64,000 bases of DNA from Clostridia bacterium (GTDB taxonomy: Bacteria; Bacillota; Clostridia; Oscillospirales; SIG627). Each line of letters begins with the position of its first letter. The stretch's first letter is position 1. The position numbers and the translations under genes are program-made. Location: positions 124,001 to 188,000 of the forward strand of contig JAFWZW010000010.1 of the NCBI GenBank assembly GCA_017517325.1, read 5' to 3'. The notes under the pieces are model-generated. The model searched no databases and was not told the origin of the DNA. It worked only from the letters and a program-made list of their open reading frames with translations. This document shows positions 54,646 to 63,532 of the stretch, one piece after another.

Positions 54646-54678
54646 AAAGAAAAGTATTTTTCAAAAGGAAGTACCCCA

Positions 54679-55461
54679 ATGAAAGATTATCATACCCACC
54701 CGCAGATCCTTCAGCTTCCCCACCGATTCCCCGAATTTGTGGAGACCGCCCTGAAAAAAGGGGTAGATGAGATCTGCATTACCGATCATATGCCCCTCTC
54801 CTGCAGTAAAGCCAAGGATCGCATCCCCCAAGGGCGCGTGGGGGAATACTGCGAAAGGGTGCAGGAATTAAAGGAAGCCTATAAAGGGAAGATCCGCATC
54901 AAGTGCGGCATCGAGATCGACTTTCACCCCTCCCTTACTTCAGAGATCGAAGCCGTTTTGAAGGAGGGCAATTTTGATTTCGTCTTGGGCTCCTCCCACC
55001 TGCACGTTCTGAAAAGCCCCTCCCTTTTTGATATCTGCAAAACACGAAACGAATATGCCGCGGCTATGTTTGAAAACACCACCGCCGCCGCCAAAAGCGG
55101 GTATTTTAACGCCATTGCCCACCCGGATATGCACCGCTGGATCTTCACAAGGCCCGACCGCTTCCCCCTGGAGGATGACGGCTATGAGGAAGCTCGCCAC
55201 GAGGATACCATTGAAGCGATGCTGGATGCCATCCGTCAAGAGGGTCTCTTCTTCGAGATCAACCCTCACCTTGCTATGAGCACAGGGGATCCCGCCGACC
55301 TTTACCCAACTCCAACCCTCTTGGAGCGTGCCCTGAAAAAAGGCATTCGGTGCAGCTACGGCTCCGACGCCCACAAGAGCGAGGACGTAGGCGGTATGCT
55401 GGATTATCTCACCACCGCCTCCCCTTACAAGGAGGCCCTGAAAATTTGGAATCAATCATAA
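54679..55461 (+). CDS. PHP-domain histidinol phosphatase-like protein (HisJ/HisK type), 260 aa
   Basis: Metal-site motifs run in order: DYHTHPQ at the start, ITDHMPLS near residue 37, KCGIEIDFHP near 76, GSSHLHVL, AHPDMHRW, and the late YGSDAHKSED. These are typical of HisJ-type histidinol phosphatases of the PHP superfamily. No other histidine gene is near, so another phosphoester substrate is possible. The ATG at 54679 follows AAAAGGAAG. Confidence 0.85.
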   Translation: MKDYHTHPQILQLPHRFPEFVETALKKGVDEICITDHMPLSCSKAKDRIPQGRVGEYCERVQELKEAYKGKIRIKCGIEIDFHPSLTSEIEAVLKEGNFDFVLGSSHLHVLKSPSLFDICKTRNEYAAAMFENTTAAAKSGYFNAIAHPDMHRWIFTRPDRFPLEDDGYEEARHEDTIEAMLDAIRQEGLFFEINPHLAMSTGDPADLYPTPTLLERALKKGIRCSYGSDAHKSEDVGGMLDYLTTASPYKEALKIWNQS

Positions 55462-55840
55462 AAAGGTGCGAAAACGGAGACACTTCGTAAAGAAGTAGTC
55501 TCCGTTTTTCTGTGCAAAGATAAAATGACACTTTCAAAAGCTGAAAGTGTCATAGTGGGTTATATACTTTAAGAAAGGTTATACTTGCCGAAAATAATAT
55601 TTCTTCTTCGGTGCGTAAAAAATGATATATCTCTCACAAGATATGATATACGGCTTCGCCGTATGATATATTTTCCCTTTGTGAAAATATGATATAATAT
55701 CCGTTCCTTAATATGCCGCAGGCATATATCATCGCTCCCAGAGCGATATCATACCGAAGGTATATCACCCGTTCCGCAAGGAGCGGATATCATTGAGGCA
55801 CGCTTCCTTACGGAGTGTGCCTCAATCCGCACCTTTTTAT
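55458..55840. repeat. Hairpin array bounded by a 13-bp inverted repeat
   Basis: This 380-base gap between convergent genes is bounded by ATAAAAAGGTGCG (55458-55470) and its exact complement (55828-55840). Inside are nine or more hairpins: 55526-55552 (11-bp stem), 55627-55644, 55648-55664, 55668-55690, 55711-55727, 55731-55747, 55751-55763, 55769-55786 (GCAA loop) and 55792-55826 (about 15 bp). The last seven are separated by TGATAT or ATATCA(T) linkers. No coding frame fits. It looks like a composite palindromic repeat element or a large structured RNA; I know of no named family. Confidence 0.75.
55471..55509 (+). terminator. Terminator-like hairpin after the PHP gene
   Basis: AAAACGGAGACACTTC pairs with GAAGTAGTCTCCGTTTTT around a GTAAA loop, one unpaired base, with T at the end. 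It lies just inside the left boundary of the hairpin array. Confidence 0.75.
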
Positions 55841-55845
55841 TAATC

Positions 55846-57666
55846 CTATTGGATCCGTTCAAGAAAAAGCCCATCCTCCATCCATCTTCCGTTGTACTTG
55901 CTTTCACTTTCCAAATAAACCAGCCCGCCTTCCACCTTCCGGAAGAAGAGGTCGTTATTCTTGTCGGTATAGACCAAATCCAAACTCACAAGATACCCCT
56001 TTTCATTCTCCATAAAAATGCAATTGAAACAGGCGCCACCCATCCAGAATTGGCATGTGTATGGGGTAGAATCTCTGGGATTGACAGGCTCCTCATCCGT
56101 AATCGGCGTATTCCACAGGTATAAATAGTGGTATTTGCCGGTGGAATCCACCCCACGGTACACCTCGTCTTCAGGGGAAGGGGTCTTCAGAGAGAACATC
56201 TTGATCTCGGCGGTGCGATATTCATCCGTCTCTTTTTTGGGAATGGCGTAGCAATCTAAAAAATAACCCACCGGATCGGCGCTGGTTCCCATCCCATCGG
56301 GGTAAGGCTGATACCCAAAGGTTACCTTAATATCTCCATTATTTTTCGCAGCGATGGAAGTTGATGCAATATAACCGCGTTTCAGCTCCCCCGTATACGC
56401 GATCAAAAGGGCGTTATCCTTGAAAAACTCCTCCGGATAATGCTCGCCTATCCTATTTTCATTCTCTGTCAGGATCCAATCGCTGTCGGTTTCTTTGGAT
56501 TCTGCCAGAAGAGCGAAGAGCTCCTCACGGCTTTCAACGATCATCAAGGGAATGCTCACCCCTTCGGTCTTCTTGTTGATGGCTCTGCTCCAATAGGCGG
56601 TGTCATCGTTTAAAGAGGTGTAAAGAGGCGCAACGGAACGGGTGTAGCCTGAGATGGTTGCCTCAGGGGCTTTGGGCTTTTCTTCTTCGGTCTCAACCGT
56701 TTTTTCCTGGGTTTCGGCAGGATCCTGAAAATCTTCGGCCTTCACGTCGGCTTTGGGGTCGGTCAGAAGACAAACGGTAGCAGTCAGCACCACAAGGGCG
56801 GCAAGGGCTAACATCCAAAACATCGGTTTCTTATATTTCATGGTTTTCTCGATCCTTTCTTTGGTATTGGTCTCACCGAATGCCACGGGGCAAACGGTGA
56901 TGATCTTCGGCTTAGTTCCCAGCTTCAATAAGGCTCTTGCATAGTCTCTGCGCCCTGCTTCATCCATACCGCCCAGTACCTTTTCATCGCAGGCGGCTTC
57001 CATATCGCGGCAAAAGAGAAAATAGGAAAGCCACAGAACGGGGTGGAACCAATAAATGCAAAGGAGTACGTAAGCCAAGGGCTTTGCTAAATGATCCATT
57101 CGGCGAAGGTGGGCCCTTTCGTGCAGTAAGACCGAATGGCAAATTTCAGGCTCCAGCCCAAAGGGCAGATAGATCTGCGGGCGGAAGACACCCAAAATGA
57201 AGGGCGAATCCACCTTTTCGTGGAGACGGATCCCTTTTTCCAGCGGAATGGAATCCCCCATTTTTCGTTTGATGGTAAAATAGGAAAGTGCGCCGTAGCC
57301 CAAAAGAGTAAGAGAAACACCGCACCATATATAAGGGGCGATCTCCTCCCATTTTTTCGGCTCTGCCTTTTGATCCCTCGGCACCTCATCCTCAGAGGGG
57401 GTAATGGGATCAAGCCCTTCCACGGCGGGGGCGGAATGATAAAAGATCCTCTCCCCTGCGGAGATCACCGCTTCCGTTTGGGGAACCACGCTGAAGGGGC
57501 TCTCAACGGAAAAGGGGATCAAAAGCCTTACGGCAACCAGCACCCACAAAACGCAGGAGATCCAGCGGGGCGCCCTCTTTATCACAAGACGGCAAAAGAT
57601 CACCCCAAGGGCAACGAAGCCCGCGGAAATGCTCATTTCCAGAACGTGCTGAAACAGAAAAAGCAT
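55846..57666 (-). CDS. BlaR1/MecR1-type M56 membrane metalloprotease, 606 aa
   Basis: Four membrane helices lie in the first 330 residues. The zinc site HERAHL is near 200, with the distal Glu in FLFCRDMEAACDEKVL. Family members sense an antibiotic or stress outside and cut the BlaI repressor. The extracellular C-terminal part (residues 310-606) shows none of the Ser-x-x-Lys penicillin-binding motifs and is of unknown type, so the signal may not be a beta-lactam. It begins directly after blaI. Confidence 0.85.
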   Translation of the reverse strand: MLFLFQHVLEMSISAGFVALGVIFCRLVIKRAPRWISCVLWVLVAVRLLIPFSVESPFSVVPQTEAVISAGERIFYHSAPAVEGLDPITPSEDEVPRDQKAEPKKWEEIAPYIWCGVSLTLLGYGALSYFTIKRKMGDSIPLEKGIRLHEKVDSPFILGVFRPQIYLPFGLEPEICHSVLLHERAHLRRMDHLAKPLAYVLLCIYWFHPVLWLSYFLFCRDMEAACDEKVLGGMDEAGRRDYARALLKLGTKPKIITVCPVAFGETNTKERIEKTMKYKKPMFWMLALAALVVLTATVCLLTDPKADVKAEDFQDPAETQEKTVETEEEKPKAPEATISGYTRSVAPLYTSLNDDTAYWSRAINKKTEGVSIPLMIVESREELFALLAESKETDSDWILTENENRIGEHYPEEFFKDNALLIAYTGELKRGYIASTSIAAKNNGDIKVTFGYQPYPDGMGTSADPVGYFLDCYAIPKKETDEYRTAEIKMFSLKTPSPEDEVYRGVDSTGKYHYLYLWNTPITDEEPVNPRDSTPYTCQFWMGGACFNCIFMENEKGYLVSLDLVYTDKNNDLFFRKVEGGLVYLESESKYNGRWMEDGLFLERIQ

Positions 57667-58026
57667 TTATTCCTCCTCTTTTCCGATCATATCCTCCAGC
57701 CTTCGGATCTCTTCCTCCGAAAGATTCTGGCGGCGGGCAAAGGCGGCAATGAACGCAGGCAGGGAGCCCTCAAAGGTTTTTTCCACCAAGGCATCCAGCT
57801 CTGCCCGCTGGGCCTCCCCCTTGCTCACCAGAGAGGTGATCACGGAATTTTCGTTTTTCAAAACGCCCCGTTCACACAAACGCTTGATCACCGTGTAGGT
57901 GGTGGTGCGGGACCATTCCAGCCTTTCCTTACAAATTTTAGCAAGGGCGGAGCTGGTAATGGGCTCCTGCTCCCACAGGATCAGGCAGAAGCGGTATTCA
58001 CTTTCAAAAATTTTAGGTGTAGCCAT
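57667..58026 (-). CDS. BlaI/MecI/CopY family repressor, 119 aa
   Basis: A winged helix with LILWEQEPITSSALAKICKE and WSRTTTYTVIKRLCERGVL is followed by a helical dimer part ending LSEEEIRRLEDMIG. The stop codon abuts the BlaR1-like gene, forming the usual repressor/protease pair. Two GTCTAA-type operators lie in its promoter. Confidence 0.9.
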   Translation of the reverse strand: MATPKIFESEYRFCLILWEQEPITSSALAKICKERLEWSRTTTYTVIKRLCERGVLKNENSVITSLVSKGEAQRAELDALVEKTFEGSLPAFIAAFARRQNLSEEEIRRLEDMIGKEEE

Positions 58027-58050
58027 TGGTTTTTCCTCCGAATATCATTT

Positions 58051-58101
58051 GTCTAATCGATTCGACAGTTAGAGTCTAACACGTTAGACAATCTTTGTCA
58101 A
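58051..58101 (-). promoter_or_regulatory. blaI promoter with two dyad operators
   Basis: On the minus strand, TTGACA (58096-58101) and TAGACT (58073-58078), spacer 17 bp. A perfect dyad GTCTAA-CACG-TTAGAC (58074-58089) covers the -10 box and the spacer, and a second imperfect dyad GTCTAA-TCGA-TTCGAC (58051-58066) lies 23 bases away. This fits self-repression by BlaI. Confidence 0.8.
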
Positions 58102-58111
58102 GGGGTAAAAG

Positions 58112-58144
58112 AAAAAACGCAAGAAAAATTTTCTTGCGTTTTTT
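58112..58144. terminator. Terminator of the small lipoprotein gene
   Basis: A 16-bp stem AAAAAACGCAAGAAAA / TTTTCTTGCGTTTTTT around a single central base. Confidence 0.85.
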
Positions 58145-58162
58145 ATCTTGTATTGTTTTTTC

Positions 58163-58807
58163 TTACTTCAGCATAGTAGCGGCGTCGCCCTCAAAGCCGT
58201 AGAATTCGGTAATGAGAACCACGTGAAGAATGCCCTCTTCCACACGTACGAAGTAATTCAGGGTGCTGGTGGTACCAACGGATTCCTTGGTGTAAACGGC
58301 GGAAACGTATTCCTTACCGCCGAAGGTAACCTTCTCACCCTCCTGATCCACTTCGTATTCCACACCGGAAAGGGAATCCATCTTGGACTTAACGGATTTC
58401 AGGTAGTCCTCAGGAGTCTTGGTGTAGAATTCGTAGCTGATCTCAACGGTGCTGCCGGAAACGGTATCAATGGCCTTCAGGTCGTAAGCAAGGCTGGTCT
58501 GGCTCAGTGCGGGGTACAGATCGTCCTTCAGGAAGGAAACGGAAACGTCCATATCGCTTGCCAGATCCTCATCGGAGCTGATTCTCCACTTTGCGGCTTC
58601 AGGCAGGGTCAGGGTAAGCCCGGAATATGCGCTGGTGTAAACGTTGTCCTTCACTTCACCACGGGGAATGGAATATTCTTCCTCTTCAGCCTGGGTCTCC
58701 TGAGTCTTCGTTTCTTCGGTCTTGGGAGCGTCCGCCTCTTCACCGCCGCAAGCGGCAAAGGAAAAGAGCATAACCAAAACCAAAAGCAATGCCAACAGTT
58801 TTTTCAT
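58163..58807 (-). CDS. Hypothetical lipoprotein, 214 aa
   Basis: A signal peptide ends SFAACGG (lipid Cys20 with the start at 58807), followed by a Glu/Thr-rich linker to residue 48. The folded part (50-214) has YSGLTLTLPEAAKWRISSDE and a late FGGKEYVSAVYTKE, resembling small PsbP-like clostridial lipoproteins of unknown role. The second ATG (58807) has AAGGAG 8 bases before it; the first at 58813 is too close. It is monocistronic. Confidence 0.75.
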   Translation of the reverse strand: MKKLLALLLVLVMLFSFAACGGEEADAPKTEETKTQETQAEEEEYSIPRGEVKDNVYTSAYSGLTLTLPEAAKWRISSDEDLASDMDVSVSFLKDDLYPALSQTSLAYDLKAIDTVSGSTVEISYEFYTKTPEDYLKSVKSKMDSLSGVEYEVDQEGEKVTFGGKEYVSAVYTKESVGTTSTLNYFVRVEEGILHVVLITEFYGFEGDAATMLK

Positions 58808-58907
58808 TTTCATATCTCCTTTTTGGTTTTCAGGAAAAATCCTTACGTTACCATTATACCCAAAACTTAGGAAAAATCAATACCCTGCGCCCCTTGTTCC
58901 CATCTTC

Positions 58908-58936
58908 TTTACAAATACGGGTGTCTGTGCTAAAAT
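58908..58936 (+). promoter_or_regulatory. Promoter of the dus gene (leaderless start)
   Basis: TTTACA (58908-58913) and TAAAAT (58931-58936), spacer 17 bp. The start codon at 58943 begins 6 bases after the -10 box, about where transcription should begin. Confidence 0.65.
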
Positions 58937-58942
58937 AAATCT

Positions 58943-59881
58943 ATGGAAAAAAGAAAAATACCGCTTTATCTTGCGCCTATGGCAGGGGCGGGAGATCGGG
59001 CGTTTCGGGAGACCTGCGCCCCCTTTGGGGTGGATTTCTTCTGTACGGAAATGATTTCTGCCAAAGCGGTGCATTTTGGTGATAAAAAGACCCGCCTTTT
59101 AGCGGAAACGGGGACTGCCGAGCACCCCATTGCCATTCAGCTCTTCGGCTCGGACCCCGCCATAATGGCGGAAGCCGCCGCCAAATTGGGAAAGAGCGAA
59201 AAGGCCGACGGGATCGACCTGAATTTCGGTTGCCCCGTTCCCAAGATCGTCAACAACGGGGAAGGAAGCGCCCTGATGAAAGATCCCGAAAGGATCTGTG
59301 AGATCGTTCGCTCCGTGGTGGAGGCCTCCCCCCTTCCCGTCTCCGTGAAGATCCGCGCAGGCTGGGATGAAAATAGCGAAAACGCCGTCAAGGTAGCGAC
59401 CCTTTGTGAAAAGGCGGGTGCCTGCCGCATTGCGGTGCACGCCCGCTACCGTGGCGATTTTTACCGTGACGGTACCGTAAAGCTCCCCGTGATCCGTGCA
59501 GTGAAAGAAGCCGTCTCCATTCCCGTCATCGGCAACGGCGATATTCGTGACGGGGAAAGCGCCCTTCGTATGCTGGAGGAGACCGGCTGTGACGGGCTGA
59601 TGATCGGCAGAGCCGCCGTAGGAAAACCTTGGGTCTTCGCAGAGATCCGCGCCGCGTTGGATGGGGCCCCCGAGCCAACCGTCCATCCAAAGGAAGTGCT
59701 GCGGGAGCATCTGCGCCTTGCCTTTCTTTATAAGCCCCTGACCGCAGGGCGGGAAATGCGGATGCATATGGCCCAATATTTAAAAGGCTTCCGCGGTGCC
59801 GCAGGCTTGCGGGATCAGGCAAGCCACGCCTCCACCATAGAGGATTACCTTGCCCTTGTGGATTCCCTCCCCCAAGAATAG
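58943..59881 (+). CDS. dus: tRNA-dihydrouridine synthase, 312 aa
   Basis: FMN barrel motifs: YLAPMAGAGDRAFRETC at the start, AIQLFGSDP, DLNFGCPVPKIVNNGEGSAL (catalytic Cys), VHARYRGDFY and GNGDIRDG then GLMIGRAAVGKPW. The enzyme reduces uridine in tRNA D-loops. No ribosome site precedes the ATG, and the promoter suggests a leaderless mRNA. It is followed closely by the phosphoesterase gene. Confidence 0.93.
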   Translation: MEKRKIPLYLAPMAGAGDRAFRETCAPFGVDFFCTEMISAKAVHFGDKKTRLLAETGTAEHPIAIQLFGSDPAIMAEAAAKLGKSEKADGIDLNFGCPVPKIVNNGEGSALMKDPERICEIVRSVVEASPLPVSVKIRAGWDENSENAVKVATLCEKAGACRIAVHARYRGDFYRDGTVKLPVIRAVKEAVSIPVIGNGDIRDGESALRMLEETGCDGLMIGRAAVGKPWVFAEIRAALDGAPEPTVHPKEVLREHLRLAFLYKPLTAGREMRMHMAQYLKGFRGAAGLRDQASHASTIEDYLALVDSLPQE

Positions 59882-59899
59882 AATCGGAAAGGAGCTGCA

Positions 59900-61018
59900 A
59901 TGAAGATCTTATTTTCCGTCGTTCTGATTGCGGTCATTTTGATTCTCGTGCTTTTGTTTTATAACGCCGCTTCCCAATTTCTTTTCACCCTTCATCACTT
60001 TTTCCCCACCTTAAAACCCCGCCTTTTTTACGGGATCTATGCCGCCCTGACCCTTGCCACCGCCACCCTCTTCTTTTTGGGAATGGGAACCCTTCTTTCC
60101 CGCCCTCTGGTGGTGATCGGCCGCTATCTGACGGGCTTTTTCCTCTATTTTATGATGGTGGAAAACCTCTTTTCTCTCCTTCTTTTTCCGCTTAGAAAGC
60201 TACAGGTGGATCACGCTCCACTTTGCGTCGGCGCGGGGATCTTGGCTCTGTGCCTGATCTGCGGTCTCTTTTTATACGGCTCCCTTCACCCGCTGAATTT
60301 GAAAACCAAAGAGTATCAGGTGACCCTGCAGGAGGGCGCACGCGGTCAAATGCGCATTGCGCTGATCAGCGATCTGCATTTGGGCTATACCGTAGGTGAA
60401 AAAAGGCTCTGCCAACTGCGTGATCGGATCCGCGAGGAACAGCCGGATCTGGTCCTGATCGCAGGGGATATTTTTGACGGTGCTTTCCGTAACCTGAAAG
60501 ACCCCCAAAGGCTCTGTTCCATTTTGCAGGAAATAAAAGCACCTCTGGGCGTTTTCGCCTGCACGGGAAATCACGATGCAGGTGAGGATTATGAGGAAAT
60601 GCTTCGCTTTTTGGAGGAATCGGAAATTCGTCTTTTGCAGGATGAAGCCGTGCTTTTGGAAAACGGCGTGGTACTGGCAGGGCGGAGGGATTCCTCCCCC
60701 ATCGGCAAAACCGATATCCGACGTCAAAGCCTTTCCCTTCCTGAAGGGGATCACCCCGTGATCCTGATGGATCACCAGCCTGCCAATCTTTCCCAATACG
60801 GCTCCGAGATCGATCTGATGGTCAGCGGTCACACCCACAAGGGGCAGATGTTCCCCTTCGGCTTCATTACCGACGCGCTGTTTGAGGTGGATTACGGCTA
60901 CTACCAAAAGGACAGCCGCTCTCCCCAAGTCATTGTGACCAGCGGTGCCGGGCTTTGGGGCCCGCCCCTTCGGATCGCTTCCGATTGTGAAGTGGTTTTC
61001 ATCGATACCTGCTTCTGA
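59900..61018 (+). CDS. Membrane-anchored metallophosphoesterase, YkuE-like, 372 aa
   Basis: Four membrane helices occupy the first 135 residues. The calcineurin-like part carries LISDLHLGYT, LIAGDIFDG, CTGNHDAGEDYE, VILMDHQPAN and MVSGHTHKGQMFP, all the metal-binding blocks. YkuE-type enzymes act on lipid or nucleotide phosphoesters at the membrane; the substrate is not known. It lies 18 bases after the dus gene with AAAGGAG before its ATG. Confidence 0.88.
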   Translation: MKILFSVVLIAVILILVLLFYNAASQFLFTLHHFFPTLKPRLFYGIYAALTLATATLFFLGMGTLLSRPLVVIGRYLTGFFLYFMMVENLFSLLLFPLRKLQVDHAPLCVGAGILALCLICGLFLYGSLHPLNLKTKEYQVTLQEGARGQMRIALISDLHLGYTVGEKRLCQLRDRIREEQPDLVLIAGDIFDGAFRNLKDPQRLCSILQEIKAPLGVFACTGNHDAGEDYEEMLRFLEESEIRLLQDEAVLLENGVVLAGRRDSSPIGKTDIRRQSLSLPEGDHPVILMDHQPANLSQYGSEIDLMVSGHTHKGQMFPFGFITDALFEVDYGYYQKDSRSPQVIVTSGAGLWGPPLRIASDCEVVFIDTCF

Positions 61019-61051
61019 CAAAAAAACGTCTGCTTTCGCAGACGTTTTTTT
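61019..61051. terminator. Bidirectional terminator
   Basis: A 14-bp stem AAAAAAACGTCTGC / GCAGACGTTTTTTT with a TTTC loop, between convergent genes. Confidence 0.92.
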
Positions 61052-61059
61052 GCTCAATA

Positions 61060-63438
61060 TTACTCAAAATGGCTCATAAGATGGAGCACACGGCGCACAG
61101 CCTCCAAAACGGCTCCACGGTCGATCTTGCCCTGTGCAAGGGCTTCCGCAAGGCTGTAATCCTCGGGAGCGCCGGGCATGGATTTGGTGATCTGGTGGGG
61201 CATCTTCACGTCGTTACCGCCTGCCAGCTCCTCCTCCAGAGTGCAATAGGTCCACCAGTCGGTCATAACCAGACCGGGGTATTTCCATTCGCCCTTGAGA
61301 ATGCCGTTGATCAATTCCCAGTTGGCACTGTTGCGGGTACCGTTGACCACGTTGTAGCTGGTCATAATACACCAGGGATCCGCCTTTTTCACACAGATCT
61401 CAAAGCCACGGAGATAGATTTCCCGCAGGGCACGCTCGGACACGCGGGAATCGGAATATTTGCGGTTGATCTCCTTGTTGTTACAGCAGAAATGCTTCAC
61501 GGTGGCGGCCACGTGCTGGGACTGAATGCCCTTCACCGTAGCGGCGGCAAAGAGACCCGTTGCCAAGGGATCCTCGGAATAATACTCAAAGTTTCTGCCG
61601 CAAAGGGGGCTGCGGTGCAGGTTCATACCGGGGGTCAACCAGATACCTGCGTTGTTTTCCTTCACTTCCATGGCACCGGTCTTGCCGCACTTTTCAGCCA
61701 GAGCAAGATTCCAGGATTGGGAAACGGTGCAAGCCGCAGGGAAATAGGTGGTGCTGATGCCGCTTTGGTTCACCGTGCGGCATCCTGCAGGCCCGTCACA
61801 GGTGGGAACGGGGGGAATGTCGTGAGGATCGCGGTACCCTTCCTTTATACGGGCAGGCGGGGGGCAACCGATGTAGCCGGTCTGGGTAGCGTTTACGGCG
61901 GTGTGACCGTAAAGCATTGCGGCCAACTCTTCATCGGAAAGATCTGCAAGAAAGTCATCGATCTTCCCCTTTGCCAGCGCCTCCTCCAAGGTCATGGAGA
62001 CCTCAGGCTTCTTTGCCTTCAGGCGGTAGCGGCGGGGGGGATGCTCCACCTTTTCTGCTTTGGGAAGCTTTTCCATTTTGCCGCTGGCAGTGAGTCTCTC
62101 CTCCAGCGCCACAGGTGCCATATAAGAATGAGCGCGGCGGGTCACCATATCATCCTTCAATTCAAAGGAATATACTTCCTTGCTGTCTCTTACGTTGGTG
62201 CCCATATAGACCTTGTACGCACCCTTTTCCAAAACAAAGGCGCTCTTTTCGATCTTGCCTAAATCGTCAAAGGAAGCAAAGGAGCGAATGTCAAAGGTCA
62301 GGGTCAGCTTTTGGCTTTCACCGGGCTGAAGCTCTTTGGTCTTCTTAAATGCGGTAAGCACCTTTTTCGCCTTACCCAAAAGGCCCTGAGGTGCGGAAAG
62401 ATAAAGCTGAATGACTTCCTTTCCTGCAAAATCGCCCGTATTCGTTACCGTAACGGTGCAGGAAACGGTGTTCTTCACCAGAGCAAAGTTCTCCTCCTTC
62501 AAGGAAAAGGTAGTATAGCCCAGACCAAAGCCGTAGGGGTAAACCACTTTTTCGGGTGCGAAGGTCTCAAAATAACGGTAGCCCACGAAAATATCTTCTT
62601 TATATTCCACGTAATCGTCAGAGGCAATATAGGTTTCGGTGGTGGGGTAATCTTCAATGGTCTCTGCAAAGGTATCCTGCAGATGGCCGGAGGGGTAGCG
62701 CTTGCCGAAGAGGATCTCCACAATAGCTTCACCTGCAAAAGAGCCGCCGAAGCCGGGGTACAGAATGGCACCCACGGAGGGCTCGTCCTTCAACTCCTTC
62801 AGACCCATAGGGCCGCAAATGCAAAGAATGGCAACGACCTTCTTAAAATCCTTACCAAGCTGCTTCAGCTGGGCGATCTCGCTGTCAAACAGCTTGAAAT
62901 CACGGAGCATACGGTCGCCGTCGGTGGTACCCTCGGTGGAGTAACGGAGAATGGCGAATATGGCAACGTCACCGAAGGCGACGGCCTCCTTATACATTTC
63001 CGCGGGAATCTCAAAGGGCTCCAGAGGAAGATAGGTGCCCACCTTTCTTTTTTCCATACGGGGAAGATCCAGCTTTGCTACCTCATCCCGTACCTTGCGG
63101 GATTCCTCCTTGGAATATTCGATCAGGGGGCGGAACAGCTCCAATTCACCCTTTTCAGCAGCCTTCTCCAGCGCATCGGCCAGAGAGGCCTTGATATCGG
63201 TAACGACGCTGCCGGAGCCACCGCCGCCGAAAATATATTCTCCGGCACCTCTGCCGAAAAGGCATACCTTGGCGCCCTTCTTTAACGGCAGAGTGCCCTT
63301 TTCATTTTTCAAAAGCACGGTGCCCTCAATGGCAGCTTCCTTGGAAACGGCTAAATGGCGGGGAGAAGCCGTAACGGTTCTTCCGTCCTTCCCCAAAGGG
63401 GCTACGGGCGCGTAACGAAATCTTGCAAAACGAGTCAT
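61060..63438 (-). CDS. GH3 beta-glucosidase with reversed domain order, 792 aa
   Basis: The order is unusual. The GH3 C-terminal alpha/beta domain comes first (GAGEYIFGGGGSGSVVTDI near residue 75, VGYRYFETFAPEKVVYPYG near 290). A fibronectin type III-like domain follows (about 320-420). The catalytic barrel comes last, with DGPAGCR near 560, KHFCCNNKEINRK near 660 and the nucleophile Asp in GLVMTDWWTY near 735. The same swap is known in some rumen clostridial beta-glucosidases. No signal peptide, so it is cytoplasmic. The ATG at 63438 is preceded by AAAGGTG. Confidence 0.88.
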   Translation of the reverse strand: MTRFARFRYAPVAPLGKDGRTVTASPRHLAVSKEAAIEGTVLLKNEKGTLPLKKGAKVCLFGRGAGEYIFGGGGSGSVVTDIKASLADALEKAAEKGELELFRPLIEYSKEESRKVRDEVAKLDLPRMEKRKVGTYLPLEPFEIPAEMYKEAVAFGDVAIFAILRYSTEGTTDGDRMLRDFKLFDSEIAQLKQLGKDFKKVVAILCICGPMGLKELKDEPSVGAILYPGFGGSFAGEAIVEILFGKRYPSGHLQDTFAETIEDYPTTETYIASDDYVEYKEDIFVGYRYFETFAPEKVVYPYGFGLGYTTFSLKEENFALVKNTVSCTVTVTNTGDFAGKEVIQLYLSAPQGLLGKAKKVLTAFKKTKELQPGESQKLTLTFDIRSFASFDDLGKIEKSAFVLEKGAYKVYMGTNVRDSKEVYSFELKDDMVTRRAHSYMAPVALEERLTASGKMEKLPKAEKVEHPPRRYRLKAKKPEVSMTLEEALAKGKIDDFLADLSDEELAAMLYGHTAVNATQTGYIGCPPPARIKEGYRDPHDIPPVPTCDGPAGCRTVNQSGISTTYFPAACTVSQSWNLALAEKCGKTGAMEVKENNAGIWLTPGMNLHRSPLCGRNFEYYSEDPLATGLFAAATVKGIQSQHVAATVKHFCCNNKEINRKYSDSRVSERALREIYLRGFEICVKKADPWCIMTSYNVVNGTRNSANWELINGILKGEWKYPGLVMTDWWTYCTLEEELAGGNDVKMPHQITKSMPGAPEDYSLAEALAQGKIDRGAVLEAVRRVLHLMSHFE

Positions 63439-63468
63439 AACGTTCACCTTTCTTGATTCATTTTTCTC

Positions 63469-63497
63469 ATTATGCGTCATTTTATGGCAAAAATCAA
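63469..63497 (-). promoter_or_regulatory. Promoter of the reversed GH3 gene
   Basis: On the minus strand, TTGATT (63492-63497) and CATAAT (63469-63474), spacer 17 bp. Confidence 0.55.
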
Positions 63498-63532
63498 GTC
63501 ATAATAGGATTTTTTCAAGCCATTTTGTGCAA

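Noticed and set aside
55560..55830. Possible CRISPR array
   Set aside because: The repeated parts are short linkers (TGATAT) and the units between are self-complementary hairpins of varying length. There are no repeats of 25-35 bases, no even spacers and no cas genes.
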